Part shown: piece after piece, positions 45,015 through 53,230 of the stretch
Numbering within the stretch: the stretch's first letter is position 1
How the letters are laid out: each line of letters starts with the position of its first letter
Assembly: GCA_911810475.1 (NCBI GenBank)
Contig: OU461276.1
Coordinates: 4,068,138-4,132,137, forward strand
DNA length: 64,000 bases
Direction of reading: 5' to 3'
From: Candidatus Celerinatantimonas neptuna
GTDB lineage: Bacteria; Pseudomonadota; Gammaproteobacteria; Enterobacterales; Celerinatantimonadaceae
Program-made: the position numbers and the translations under genes
Notes under the pieces: generated by a model
The model's input: only the letters and a program-made list of their open reading frames with translations
Told to the model about the DNA's origin: nothing
The model's database searches: none

Positions 45015-45547
45015 GCCAGAGTGAAAAAAGCGCCGACCTGCCCTTTAATGGCTAAAAAATCATTCATGGCCATCTGTTCAACATCAGCTTTTGTCAGGCC
45101 AGTGACCACCTGAAACATAAAATTCTCACGCGCCTTATCATCACTGAGTTTGGCAAGCGCTTCTGAATGCTTCACTTTGGGCACGGTGAACACAATATGA
45201 GAAATGGTTTCTCCCAGCTCATTGGTAAACGGAAAGAGCAAATCGAATTTAAATGTTTGTCCATCTAATGGTTTATGCTGCAATTCATCCGATGGTGTTA
45301 AAGTGAATTTTCGAAGGTCCTGGCGTAGCTGTAAAAAATCAGGCGCGGTCAGTTCATCAAAATCAGCTTCGTTTAAATCTGTCATGGCTAAAATCAGCGC
45401 TTTATATTGCTCAAACTCTTGAGCTGGTGTGGTTTCTTCCATTTCGATATAAGGCAACTTTTCAAAATCACCCAAAGAAACAGGGTGATAGGTAATATCA
45501 TGGCGGCCATGATGGCTAAAAAATGGCAACGTTGATGTTAATTTCAT
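44969..45547 (-). CDS. Tail assembly chaperone E (P2 gpE-like)
   Basis: The 192-residue protein, PFFSHHGRHDITYHPVSLGD at the start and FMFQVVTGLTKADVEQMAMN near the end, lies between tube and tape measure, the position of the chaperone. Its 3' end contains the slip site for the E' extension. A terminator and a short leader frame precede it. Confidence 0.82.
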   Translation of the reverse strand: MKLTSTLPFFSHHGRHDITYHPVSLGDFEKLPYIEMEETTPAQEFEQYKALILAMTDLNEADFDELTAPDFLQLRQDLRKFTLTPSDELQHKPLDGQTFKFDLLFPFTNELGETISHIVFTVPKVKHSEALAKLSDDKARENFMFQVVTGLTKADVEQMAMNDFLAIKGQVGAFFTLAGDYFHPATLKPSSI

Positions 45548-45570
45548 GGATTTATCCTAAATTTGGGCAT

Positions 45571-45593
45571 AAAAAAACCGCCCGAAGGCGGTT
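45571..45593 (-). terminator. Intrinsic terminator between tail tube and gene E
   Basis: AACCGCC/GGCGGTT stem, read on the minus strand and followed by TTTTTTTATGCCCAAATTT. It lies inside the late operon and probably lowers downstream expression. The same TTTTTTTATGCCCAAATTT string follows the terminator after the capsid gene. Confidence 0.82.
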
Positions 45594-45610
45594 GATTCCA
45601 AGTCGATACG

Positions 45611-46102
45611 TTACAAACTAATTCCGCTGGCGCTCATCAGATCAACACCCCCAACAACCAGCTTGCCGGTTTTAACATTAATCTCATGGATCACAACACC
45701 GGTATCGGTCTGTTTGAATGAATTACACGTACCACTAATAGTGCATGTAGGCTGCTCCCCCATCTTCACAGCATCTTGCTCAATGCCAGTGATCGGGCCA
45801 TACAACGAATAAGCCAATTTATATTGGCTGTCATCAGTCGTTTTGCCTTGCTCTGTGACATTCACCTGAGCATTACTGACAATATATTGCCCCAATGCAT
45901 TGCTGATTTGGTCTAGCTCCCCTTTCACTTTGAGAGTCCAATCCATTTTTTCTAAACCAACGGCAACCTGTGATGCGACAAAAGCCCCGGTCTGATCAGC
46001 CATTTTCGGTTTGATTTTTGGCGGGGTGAATTCTTCCAGCTCATTAACCAGCGGTACACCATCTAAATTTGCGGATAACCGCAATCTGACACGATTACTC
46101 AT
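45611..46102 (-). CDS. Tail tube protein (P2 FII-like)
   Basis: The 163-residue protein (VNELEEFTPPKIKPKMADQT, YGPITGIEQDAVKMGEQPTC, KTGKLVVGGVDLM) matches the P2 FII tube family. It overlaps the sheath stop by 8 bases and is ended by an intrinsic terminator. Confidence 0.9.
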   Translation of the reverse strand: MSNRVRLRLSANLDGVPLVNELEEFTPPKIKPKMADQTGAFVASQVAVGLEKMDWTLKVKGELDQISNALGQYIVSNAQVNVTEQGKTTDDSQYKLAYSLYGPITGIEQDAVKMGEQPTCTISGTCNSFKQTDTGVVIHEINVKTGKLVVGGVDLMSASGISL

Positions 46103-47270
46103 CGACTATATTCTCCCACCACGTTTCAATTAATCCGTTATCGACGCTCATTTCATAAACCATGTGCTCGTTTGGTGAATAACGCCCGTAGTTAAAACAC
46201 AAATACCATTTGCCCGATGTATAAGCATCAACAGTGTTTTTACTTGGGTGTAAATAAACCTTAAATACAGGGATCACGCCATCAGCAACCAATGATTGCC
46301 CCCAGTTATTTAACCGGTCCACGACATTGGTAACAAACTGTTCAGTGAGCAATTTGCCCATCAATGGTTGGCTGGTTTCTTCCAACTTACGCGCCAATAG
46401 ATCTTCTAAACCAACATGCGCAATGAAGCGACCGGTGTTGGTCCGGTTACCGATAATCGAATAACCGCCCATACGGGTATGCGCAATGGTGACCACCCCA
46501 TATTTATTCAGAAAATTTGCTTGTGTTGTGTCATCATTGATTTTGTAACTAATTGGTCGGCAAGTTTCATCACAAACCACCGATTGATTCTGTGGCGATT
46601 GATACCCTTCAATATTGGCCATCGCAGCAATCAAAGCAATCGAAGCAGGCATCACCTGCTGAGCCCCGTCGTATGATTTAAGAAACCAGGGATCAATAAT
46701 ACACAGCTTATCTTCACCTGTTCCCTGTGCCCCAAACCCAGCGGCAAACTCAGCTGCAGCTTGATTGGTTGTATTTGGCCCATCTAACACGGGCACTGCC
46801 CGAATATCACGCCCCATTAAAGCCAAAGCCTGCCCTACCGCTTTTGAACTAAACCCTGGGGCCCCAATCACCGTTGGTGTTTCGGGGCACTGTTTAATCG
46901 TTTGTAAGCCTGTATATGCGCCTGTAGCAGAATCGACCCCACCAATAACGTTGGTTTCTGTTTTGCTCGAATCGGCGTTTTGCTCAACAATCGTGACATA
47001 CAACACGCATTTGACATACTGCAACAGATAGCGCACGCAATAAGGCAAAGTCCCCTCACGGGTTCCCTTACTGTCTAACGTCACCATTGCATTCGAATAG
47101 TTATATAATCGAATCGGTTCATTCAGCGCAACACCGGTTTTATTGGGTGCCGTACCGACTAAATGAACCACGGTCTGAGCCAGTGGCCCCATTGCGGGCA
47201 ATGGCTCAATCGCATTAACGGTAACCCCGTTTAAATCAAAATTTTCAATGGGTGATAAAGTCACGGCCAT
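46095..47270 (-). CDS. Tail sheath protein (P2 FI-like)
   Basis: The 391-residue contractile sheath protein includes LAQTVVHLVGTAPNKTGVAL, FGAQGTGEDKLCIIDPWFLK, GVVTIAHTRMGGYSIIGNRT and a C-terminal conserved region with YLHPSKNTVDAYTSGKWYLC. It drives the contractile DNA injection. An eroded copy of its N-terminus lies at 7190-7502. Confidence 0.93.
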   Translation of the reverse strand: MAVTLSPIENFDLNGVTVNAIEPLPAMGPLAQTVVHLVGTAPNKTGVALNEPIRLYNYSNAMVTLDSKGTREGTLPYCVRYLLQYVKCVLYVTIVEQNADSSKTETNVIGGVDSATGAYTGLQTIKQCPETPTVIGAPGFSSKAVGQALALMGRDIRAVPVLDGPNTTNQAAAEFAAGFGAQGTGEDKLCIIDPWFLKSYDGAQQVMPASIALIAAMANIEGYQSPQNQSVVCDETCRPISYKINDDTTQANFLNKYGVVTIAHTRMGGYSIIGNRTNTGRFIAHVGLEDLLARKLEETSQPLMGKLLTEQFVTNVVDRLNNWGQSLVADGVIPVFKVYLHPSKNTVDAYTSGKWYLCFNYGRYSPNEHMVYEMSVDNGLIETWWENIVDE

Positions 47271-47458
47271 TAGTTTGCCTCCGCTTTAGCGGTTGATTGG
47301 GGTTGCCCAACCTTGCCATTGAGCAACAACATAGATGCCTGAGATGGCGTTAATGACAAAGCCCCATCATCAGGGTGATGCCATTTGCCGTTTAACCGAA
47401 AGGATTGCAGGATCGAATAATCCTGCATCTTTGGCTTAATTTGCTTTGCCATACGCAT
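47270..47458 (-). CDS. Small conserved phage protein before the sheath (DUF2635-like)
   Basis: A 62-residue protein: FRLNGKWHHPDDGALSLTPS, QASMLLLNGKVGQPQSTAKA. It ends overlapping the sheath start. Similar small proteins precede the sheath gene in Mu/P2-like phages. A decayed copy is at 7503-7700. Confidence 0.7.
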   Translation of the reverse strand: MRMAKQIKPKMQDYSILQSFRLNGKWHHPDDGALSLTPSQASMLLLNGKVGQPQSTAKAEAN

Positions 47459-47612
47459 ATCCTGTATGTAAAAAAATAAGAAAGAATTAATACTTTTGAT
47501 TGATAAAGATTGATTAAAGATGCAATAAAAAGTAAGCTTGCGCAGCCTGACGACCCTTTGATGGATTTATTTTCATTCGATTAGCATCAATGGGATCAAA
47601 GGAGTTCGTCGG

Positions 47613-48032
47613 CTATTTACCCGTAAATTTAGCAGGTTGTGTTGGCCATGTAATACTGGAAGGAAAACCATCTTGCTCTGGTACATTACGCAGCGCCATA
47701 CGGTATTTGCGCCATGAGCTTGCGTCAGTGCCAGCATCTTCTAAGCGGTTAATCTCACGGCTAACACGATCGACAATAGAGTCGCGTTCGGAGCGAACCA
47801 TAGCGGCCTTAGTTGCTTGTTTTTGTTTGACCGTTTGTTCAGGTAAATCAATCCAGCAAGGCATGCCATTCTCATCCGCACCGCGTTTTTTACCGGAAGG
47901 CGGTGCCGCTGAAAATTTTAAAAATACATCGTTATCGATGACTATAGCGTCACTGGGCCATGTATTTGCTACGTCGTAATTTTTTTTTAAACATTCAGGA
48001 TAGAATCCACATGTTGATGCACTAAAAATCAT
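47613..48032 (-). CDS. Tail fibre assembly protein
   Basis: The 139-residue protein starts MIFSASTCGFYPECLKKNYD, just after the fibre stop. It contains WIDLPEQTVKQKQATKAAMV and EINRLEDAGTDASSWRKYRM, then NVPEQDGFPSSITWPTQP, as in phage tail-fibre chaperones. It helps fold or attach the fibre encoded immediately upstream. Confidence 0.88.
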   Translation of the reverse strand: MIFSASTCGFYPECLKKNYDVANTWPSDAIVIDNDVFLKFSAAPPSGKKRGADENGMPCWIDLPEQTVKQKQATKAAMVRSERDSIVDRVSREINRLEDAGTDASSWRKYRMALRNVPEQDGFPSSITWPTQPAKFTGK

Positions 48033-48034
48033 AA

Positions 48035-49012
48035 TTAATACCCAATCACTTTCATAAAAAATTTTGTATCCGCAAATATTCCAGTCCCTCCGGCTCTCCC
48101 CCAAACTCGAATAGTCTGCTTATCAATGGGAAAACCAGATACAGAATTTACCCCAGCATTCGAATCTGTTGCTAAAATTGCCAAAATTGCATTGGGCATT
48201 GCAATTGGAAGCGTAATTAATGTCCCGTTCTTTCCAGTCTTGGCATCATATGAATACATACCAAACTGTTCAATATAACCATCAGGATTAATGCGATATC
48301 CCGGATTGGAAAAGGCATCATCCCATGCAGAAGGAATAGCGCTAGCAACATAGGTTTTTAAATCGTTATCTTGACTATCTGCATAACTTTTAGCACTTTT
48401 TAAGGTCGCCGCATCTTGGTTATTAACATATTCTTTTAAATCACTATCCTGCGCATCCGCGTAATCTTTGGCTTGTTGAAGCACATTCGCATCGGCGGCA
48501 ATCAGGATCTTTTTCTGGTCCGCTAAATCGGCCTGCGTCACCAATACAACGGAAGGGTCAATCGTAAAATGAATCACATCAGCATTTGCTGGCAAAAAAC
48601 GCAGCCGAATGATATAGCTTTTCGCACTCCCTTGACCGACAACCTTATAATCGGATTCAACCCGGCGATAAGCATAGATAATCCCATTATCCAGCACCGC
48701 AGCGGCGCCTTTAATCACGTAGCCTTTGCCATCGATGCTGTGATCAGCGGGAATATTACAGCTCACGATAAAGCCACCTGGGTTGTCCGGGTCTTCGGTG
48801 ACAGACGCATTAAAGCGCCCTTGCGCTCCGTAACTATCGACCATCTTCGCCAAATTAATGGGAGATTGTTCTGCCGGCAACATGCCACGGTCAAGCTGAA
48901 TATATTTGATATTGACGGTTTTACTTAACGCTTTGGCAGTCGCTTCATAGTTAAAACCAGCGGCCGTCACATAACAGCGAAAGTCCATCGCTTGTAGTTC
49001 TTCATCAGTCAT
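48035..49012 (-). CDS. Tail fibre protein (P2 H-like)
   Basis: The 325-residue protein starts MTDEELQAMDFRCYVTAAGF at 49012, overlapping gene I's stop. The N-terminus is the tail-fibre DUF3751-type attachment domain. A repeated heptad-like segment (QQAKDYADAQDSDLKEYVNN, SAKSYADSQDNDLKTYV) follows, with a receptor-binding C-terminal domain. It is shorter than P2 H and determines host range. Confidence 0.85.
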   Translation of the reverse strand: MTDEELQAMDFRCYVTAAGFNYEATAKALSKTVNIKYIQLDRGMLPAEQSPINLAKMVDSYGAQGRFNASVTEDPDNPGGFIVSCNIPADHSIDGKGYVIKGAAAVLDNGIIYAYRRVESDYKVVGQGSAKSYIIRLRFLPANADVIHFTIDPSVVLVTQADLADQKKILIAADANVLQQAKDYADAQDSDLKEYVNNQDAATLKSAKSYADSQDNDLKTYVASAIPSAWDDAFSNPGYRINPDGYIEQFGMYSYDAKTGKNGTLITLPIAMPNAILAILATDSNAGVNSVSGFPIDKQTIRVWGRAGGTGIFADTKFFMKVIGY

Positions 49013-49631
49013 TAAATGGCTCCGAATCCAGTAAAATATAGGTCTCATTGAGCAAGCCATGGGGCTCGCGAACTTGGCTATCGTTCTCGGTGTTGGTATA
49101 TGGCACGCAGTCATTGATCACGCCAGTCTCCACCAATATGCCCGAATAAATCGGTATTTGAGCGCCCCGCACCACTTCCATCGTCACGCTGTCACGTTCC
49201 GATTTATAAGCAGTCACACGAGCTTCTAAGCGCTCCTGAAGGGTTTGAGTAAGGGAATCCGCCTCAATATCCGCCATCACCTTAATAGCGTAGGGTTGCT
49301 CGGCTTTGCCAATGGTTGAATCAAACCCCAACGCATCTAACGCATCCTTTAAACCGGACCGCGTACCCGCTTTTGCATGGATTTGGAAAGCACGATCTGT
49401 TGTTTGGCGTTTTTGAGGGATCATATCGGCAGGTTGATAATCCAGAACACCGCGTTCTTGAGCGATCAAATCAACAAAATCCACAGAGGTCTTTAGCGGC
49501 TGCTTTAAATTTGGATACGGATCGCTTAACTGATAAATCAAGCGATCCCAGGCATATTCCAATGCCTCTTCAATAGTCGTTCGATTTTCCGGTTGAACAG
49601 ATACAAAATCATCATCGCTGAGCACTGACAT
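49005..49631 (-). CDS. Baseplate protein I (P2 gpI-like)
   Basis: The 208-residue protein includes YAWDRLIYQLSDPYPNLKQP, GVLDYQPADMIPQKRQTTDR, AFQIHAKAGTRSGLKDALDA and LGFDST, matching the P2 gpI family. It overlaps J by 20 bases. It links the baseplate to the fibre. Confidence 0.88.
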   Translation of the reverse strand: MSVLSDDDFVSVQPENRTTIEEALEYAWDRLIYQLSDPYPNLKQPLKTSVDFVDLIAQERGVLDYQPADMIPQKRQTTDRAFQIHAKAGTRSGLKDALDALGFDSTIGKAEQPYAIKVMADIEADSLTQTLQERLEARVTAYKSERDSVTMEVVRGAQIPIYSGILVETGVINDCVPYTNTENDSQVREPHGLLNETYILLDSEPFND

Positions 49632-50595
49632 GAATGGTCACTCCCGTGCAATATGGAGCTTCATCCCAATCACACACCACATCAGATGCTGGATGAGTTA
49701 ACACCACTCGTAACGGATCCAACCCATAAAGCAAATTACCAAGCTCCAAGCGATCAATACGCTGAGAAAGCCGATGACGCTGATTAGCAAACAATTGAGC
49801 CGACTGAACCGCCGCCGCTTGATCCACACTATGGGCAGGGTCGCCCCCAGTAAAAAGCGTGGCCTCAATTTGATATACCTTAATCGAGGCTGATTGCGTC
49901 GTAATCGTGTCACTTTCTTGGGCTATATCATCTCGATTCAGATAATCGGACACCGTTTTAAGTAATGTCGCACTGGCAGTGCCATCCGCACTCTGGCGGC
50001 TCAAAACCGCCACCGCCACCTGGCCACTATTTGGCGAAACCATCCGCGCTTGAGCATCTTTCACCAGAGCCTCTTTTACATCAGGGAAACTAAAACGCAT
50101 CAGCACATCACCATTCTCTTGCGTTTCAATCGTAGTGACCGGACGCTCACCCAGCGTTAAAGCATGAAATCGATACCCTTTTCGGGTCCCAGTGGTATGA
50201 AATTGATAAGGAGCCAAGTCAAAACGTTTTAACAGCGAATCATCCGACTCCATCACCGCAGCCGTTGGAGGGAAAACAGACGTATCCGCCGCCCGAATCG
50301 TTTGACGCTTCAAGTTATACTGCAACGCCAACAAATCAATCATATCCGACTCGCTCACATACTTACGGAACATCTGGCGCGCCCAATAATTCTGCTCGCG
50401 GATCTCAGCCTGGCGCTTTACAACAAATGCCTGAGTGATTTGAGCTAATAACTCTGAATCATTCGCCAGAGCCTCTTTTAACGCATTGCCAACATCTGCA
50501 TCTTTCGCTGCCACATAATTGACTGCGGCTGTTTGATACTCAGCAAGCAACGTTTCAAAATCAGGAACCACAAATGCTTGCGCTAAATCACTCAT
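49612..50595 (-). CDS. Baseplate protein J (P2 gpJ-like)
   Basis: The 327-residue protein has AFVVPDFETLLAEYQTAAVN at the start, LLALQYNLKRQTIRAADTSV and an ALVKDAQARMVSPNSGQVAV / VLSRQSADGTA segment, as in baseplate wedge J proteins. It is preceded by gpW with a 4-base overlap. Confidence 0.88.
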   Translation of the reverse strand: MSDLAQAFVVPDFETLLAEYQTAAVNYVAAKDADVGNALKEALANDSELLAQITQAFVVKRQAEIREQNYWARQMFRKYVSESDMIDLLALQYNLKRQTIRAADTSVFPPTAAVMESDDSLLKRFDLAPYQFHTTGTRKGYRFHALTLGERPVTTIETQENGDVLMRFSFPDVKEALVKDAQARMVSPNSGQVAVAVLSRQSADGTASATLLKTVSDYLNRDDIAQESDTITTQSASIKVYQIEATLFTGGDPAHSVDQAAAVQSAQLFANQRHRLSQRIDRLELGNLLYGLDPLRVVLTHPASDVVCDWDEAPYCTGVTIHVSAQR

Positions 50596-50924
50596 AAAGC
50601 CCCCGATAACGTCAACGAATCACCCTGCCATATCCCTTCGACCGTCACTAAAAACCCTTTACTACCTTGAGTGGCTGTACAATGCATAGCTTTAAATTCA
50701 GTTAACCCGTTCGCTTCATTTGCCAATGCCTCTAACGTCAAATTTTGCACAATCATCGCCTCAGCTGGCGACTGGATCTGGCCCACCCGCTCAACAGCCC
50801 AATTGCCAATCGCTCGACGCTTCACACGACTAGTCACAGGTGTTGTTAAAATACGAGCAAACCGACATTGCAAGGCATCATACCCCGTCACGGTTTTACC
50901 CGTTTTCGGATCAATACCAATCAT
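50592..50924 (-). CDS. Baseplate protein W (gp25-like)
   Basis: The 110-residue protein: MIGIDPKTGKTVTGYDALQC, RFARILTTPVTSRVKRRAIG. This is the gp25/W wedge pattern with its conserved lysozyme-like fold. It lies between V and J as in P2-like phages. Confidence 0.85.
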   Translation of the reverse strand: MIGIDPKTGKTVTGYDALQCRFARILTTPVTSRVKRRAIGNWAVERVGQIQSPAEAMIVQNLTLEALANEANGLTEFKAMHCTATQGSKGFLVTVEGIWQGDSLTLSGAL

Positions 50925-50927
50925 GAA

Positions 50928-51551
50928 TCACTCCATTTTCTGATTCGGTTCTGATGTAGTAGGCTCACCATGCTGATGAGTATGCTGGTTATAAACCTGC
51001 CGAACATGCTGCATCGAGCTTTGGCCATCAGACACATGATTAGCCGCTACAACACTGCTTTGGGTCTGAATATTCCCGGTGTTTTTAAACACCCCCGTCT
51101 GAGAAATATCCGCTTTGACAAACATTCCGCCGGGATAGACCGCCTCAAGCTTGCCCGAATCAAGATAGTAAAGCTCGGTCATGCCACCGCTATAATCCGT
51201 CATCACCTGATTTTCATCCGTTGTCGGGCAAGGAAACTGATCCGATGGCAACCCCATCAGTGCAACAGCATTGTTAAGGTTATCGCCACTACCCAGATTA
51301 ATGAGAATGCATTGTTCTCCAACGCTCGGGCGGCGATAATGGCTGACCCGGCCGGCACAGTGCACAAAGAAAGGAATGCGTTTAACATGGTTTTTCCCGG
51401 TTTTGATGTCGACCGTCGTCACATCTGTTTTTTCAACGATGCCAAGGCGAATGATATTGCTCGCCGAACGGCGGTTTTCTTCAATTTCCTGCTGAAGCCG
51501 CAGCACCGTCTGCTCTAATGACCGTATCCGGTTTGTTAGCGCCGTCCACAT
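50928..51551 (-). CDS. Baseplate assembly/spike protein V (P2 gpV-like)
   Basis: The product (207 residues if started at 51551) includes the OB-fold stretch IIRLGIVEKTDVTTVDIKTG, SHYRRPSVGEQCILINLGSG and a C-terminal beta-helical spike with histidine-rich QHTHQHG, likely the metal-binding tip. Starts at 51551 or 51557 both follow an AAGGGGC site. An open frame upstream overlaps the preceding gene. It forms the membrane-piercing spike. Confidence 0.85.
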   Translation of the reverse strand: MWTALTNRIRSLEQTVLRLQQEIEENRRSASNIIRLGIVEKTDVTTVDIKTGKNHVKRIPFFVHCAGRVSHYRRPSVGEQCILINLGSGDNLNNAVALMGLPSDQFPCPTTDENQVMTDYSGGMTELYYLDSGKLEAVYPGGMFVKADISQTGVFKNTGNIQTQSSVVAANHVSDGQSSMQHVRQVYNQHTHQHGEPTTSEPNQKME

Positions 51552-52026
51552 AACCATCTGCCCCTTCAATTTCAAGCCAATCTTCTTCAATCGGCCCCAT
51601 CATTAACACCTGTTTCATCGTCACCGTTCGCCCCAATACCCCATGATCAGGGTCAAACCGACTGGGCAAATTAGAAATCAAGCGAGACTCATTCAAATCA
51701 GCCGAGCAACCAAAACTCTGTAACATCAATTCCCGCTGTAACCGTGTCGATAAATCCATCGCTTCTAAATCAAAATATTCAATCGATGTCGGCACCTCTA
51801 CCAAAAAACGCAGCTCAATTTCATGCTGCTTGCGGCCATCATTGCTGGTTTCATTTTTAGTTTCGATTTCACCAATTAAATAACTCACCATTGGTTCATT
51901 CATATCAACCGAAACTCGGCGATAACTACTGCCGATACTGAGCTTCAATGATTGTTCAAGCGACTCAATCACAACTTGAACAAACTCACTAGGTGCCCGA
52001 AAGTACGTGTTGGAACTCACGATCAA
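51481..52026 (-). CDS. Phage tail/head-proximal protein, unknown
   Basis: The 181-residue protein: YFRAPSEFVQVVIESLEQSL, SSYRRVSVDMNEPMVSYLIG, ELRFLVEVPTSIEYFDLEAM. It lies between Z and V, where a conserved tail-completion or connector gene is often found, but I cannot name it. Its 3' end overlaps the start of V by about 70 bases. Confidence 0.6.
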   Translation of the reverse strand: MIVSSNTYFRAPSEFVQVVIESLEQSLKLSIGSSYRRVSVDMNEPMVSYLIGEIETKNETSNDGRKQHEIELRFLVEVPTSIEYFDLEAMDLSTRLQRELMLQSFGCSADLNESRLISNLPSRFDPDHGVLGRTVTMKQVLMMGPIEEDWLEIEGADGYVDGANKPDTVIRADGAAASAGN

Positions 52027-52513
52027 ATAACTCCCGAAATTTACGATTCACCTGCGGCACATAACGCGCGACAATCGCCTCAGATTCATCCGCAATATCC
52101 AACGTCACCAGCTCAATATCACTACGAACCCGCGAACGTCGACGCCAAACTAACAACTCATGACTTTGCATCGGATTAATAAACGCATGAGGGAAGAAAT
52201 GATCCCCCACCTCAACCCCCTGAGCCGTTTGAACTGGCGTCCCAAAACGATGAACACCAATATCACGAATACCAATCCACAGTTTGGTCGTTTTCCCAGC
52301 CTGGTTATAAACCCGAAAACGAGTGTTCATGGCCCTTGAGTTAATCGAAAGTTCAAACCCCAACTCCGCCATCGTAATAGCCCGAAGCCAACGATTCGTC
52401 TTTTGCGCAGTCCGTCTTGCAGCTTTTGCTAACTCATCCGGCAAATGAGACAAATTTTTCAAAAATCCTGTATCAATGACCATTTCCGTATTCAGACCAA
52501 CCATGCCCCTCAC
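51989..52513 (-). CDS. Minor tail protein Z-like
   Basis: The 174-residue protein contains HLPDELAKAARRTAQKTNRW, TRFRVYNQAGKTTKLWIGIR and FPHAFINPMQSHELLVWRRR, as in the lambda GpZ/minor tail Z family. It joins the tail terminus to the head. It overlaps neighbours on both sides. Confidence 0.75.
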   Translation of the reverse strand: MRGMVGLNTEMVIDTGFLKNLSHLPDELAKAARRTAQKTNRWLRAITMAELGFELSINSRAMNTRFRVYNQAGKTTKLWIGIRDIGVHRFGTPVQTAQGVEVGDHFFPHAFINPMQSHELLVWRRRSRVRSDIELVTLDIADESEAIVARYVPQVNRKFRELFDREFQHVLSGT

Positions 52514-52817
52514 CTGACGATTCCAGCATCAACACATACTCACGGATCAGACCACTGGCATGACCGCCTTTACTCTTTTGTGGGCCATTAAAGGTCAACA
52601 CATAACGCACCCCATCCACCAATAAAGATGATTTCACGGGTACATTCGCGTCAGTCAATAAGCGCTTCACCGTATGCCCGCCAACTTCAGACGTTTTCAC
52701 ATACCCCGTGATCGATTGCGTTGAACCATCGACCAACTGCAACAAAATACCTTGGCCAAAACATGCCATCAGCGAAGCCCGCAACTCACTGCAGGCTATT
52801 TCATATGCACTGGACAT
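52473..52817 (-). CDS. Head-tail joining protein (FII/adaptor-like)
   Basis: The 114-residue protein: FGQGILLQLVDGSTQSITGY, VRYVLTFNGPQKSKGGHASG, LIREYVLML. It sits between the decoration protein and Z, where lambda-like heads encode their head-tail adaptor. Sequence support for the exact family is weak. Confidence 0.55.
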   Translation of the reverse strand: MSSAYEIACSELRASLMACFGQGILLQLVDGSTQSITGYVKTSEVGGHTVKRLLTDANVPVKSSLLVDGVRYVLTFNGPQKSKGGHASGLIREYVLMLESSGEGHGWSEYGNGH

Positions 52818-53167
52818 TAGCTATCAGACTTAGCCACGGGTGTCACCAGCTCCCCAGTGAGCAATACCCCGCCATCGATGAAAGCCCCAACCGGTGTTGT
52901 AATATTCCCAGCAGTCGAATCATCCGGTTGCGTTTTGGTAAAATCAGAGCCATCAAAATAAGCCGGTTCACCGGTAAATGTGAGTGAATCCCCAACTTTC
53001 AATGGCCCATCATACAAACCGTGCCATGTGCAGCTCACCGTCTGACCTTTTGAAACCGTCATATTAGGCACCACCAACAAAACCCCATAAACAACAGGCT
53101 TATCTTTCTTCAGCCCCCCGGTTGGGGCCACCACATCAATCGTTTTTCCCTGAGCAATTTTCATCAC
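52817..53167 (-). CDS. Capsid decoration/cement protein (DUF2190-like)
   Basis: The 116-residue protein starts MMKIAQGKTIDVVAPTGGLK, then VVYGVLLVVPNMTVSKGQTV and a FTGEPAYFDGSDF segment, fitting DUF2190. It directly follows the capsid gene and probably stabilises the head. A terminator with a short leader precedes it. Confidence 0.75.
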   Translation of the reverse strand: MMKIAQGKTIDVVAPTGGLKKDKPVVYGVLLVVPNMTVSKGQTVSCTWHGLYDGPLKVGDSLTFTGEPAYFDGSDFTKTQPDDSTAGNITTPVGAFIDGGVLLTGELVTPVAKSDS

Positions 53168-53190
53168 GTTCTCTCTTAAAATTTGGGCAT

Positions 53191-53212
53191 AAAAAAACCC
53201 GCCGCAGCGGGT
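53191..53212 (-). terminator. Intrinsic terminator after the capsid gene
   Basis: ACCCGC/GCGGGT stem with a T-run of seven on the minus strand, then ATGCCCAAATTTT. It lies between capsid and decoration genes and may set their expression ratio. Confidence 0.82.
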
Positions 53213-53230
53213 GATCCAACATCAGACACA

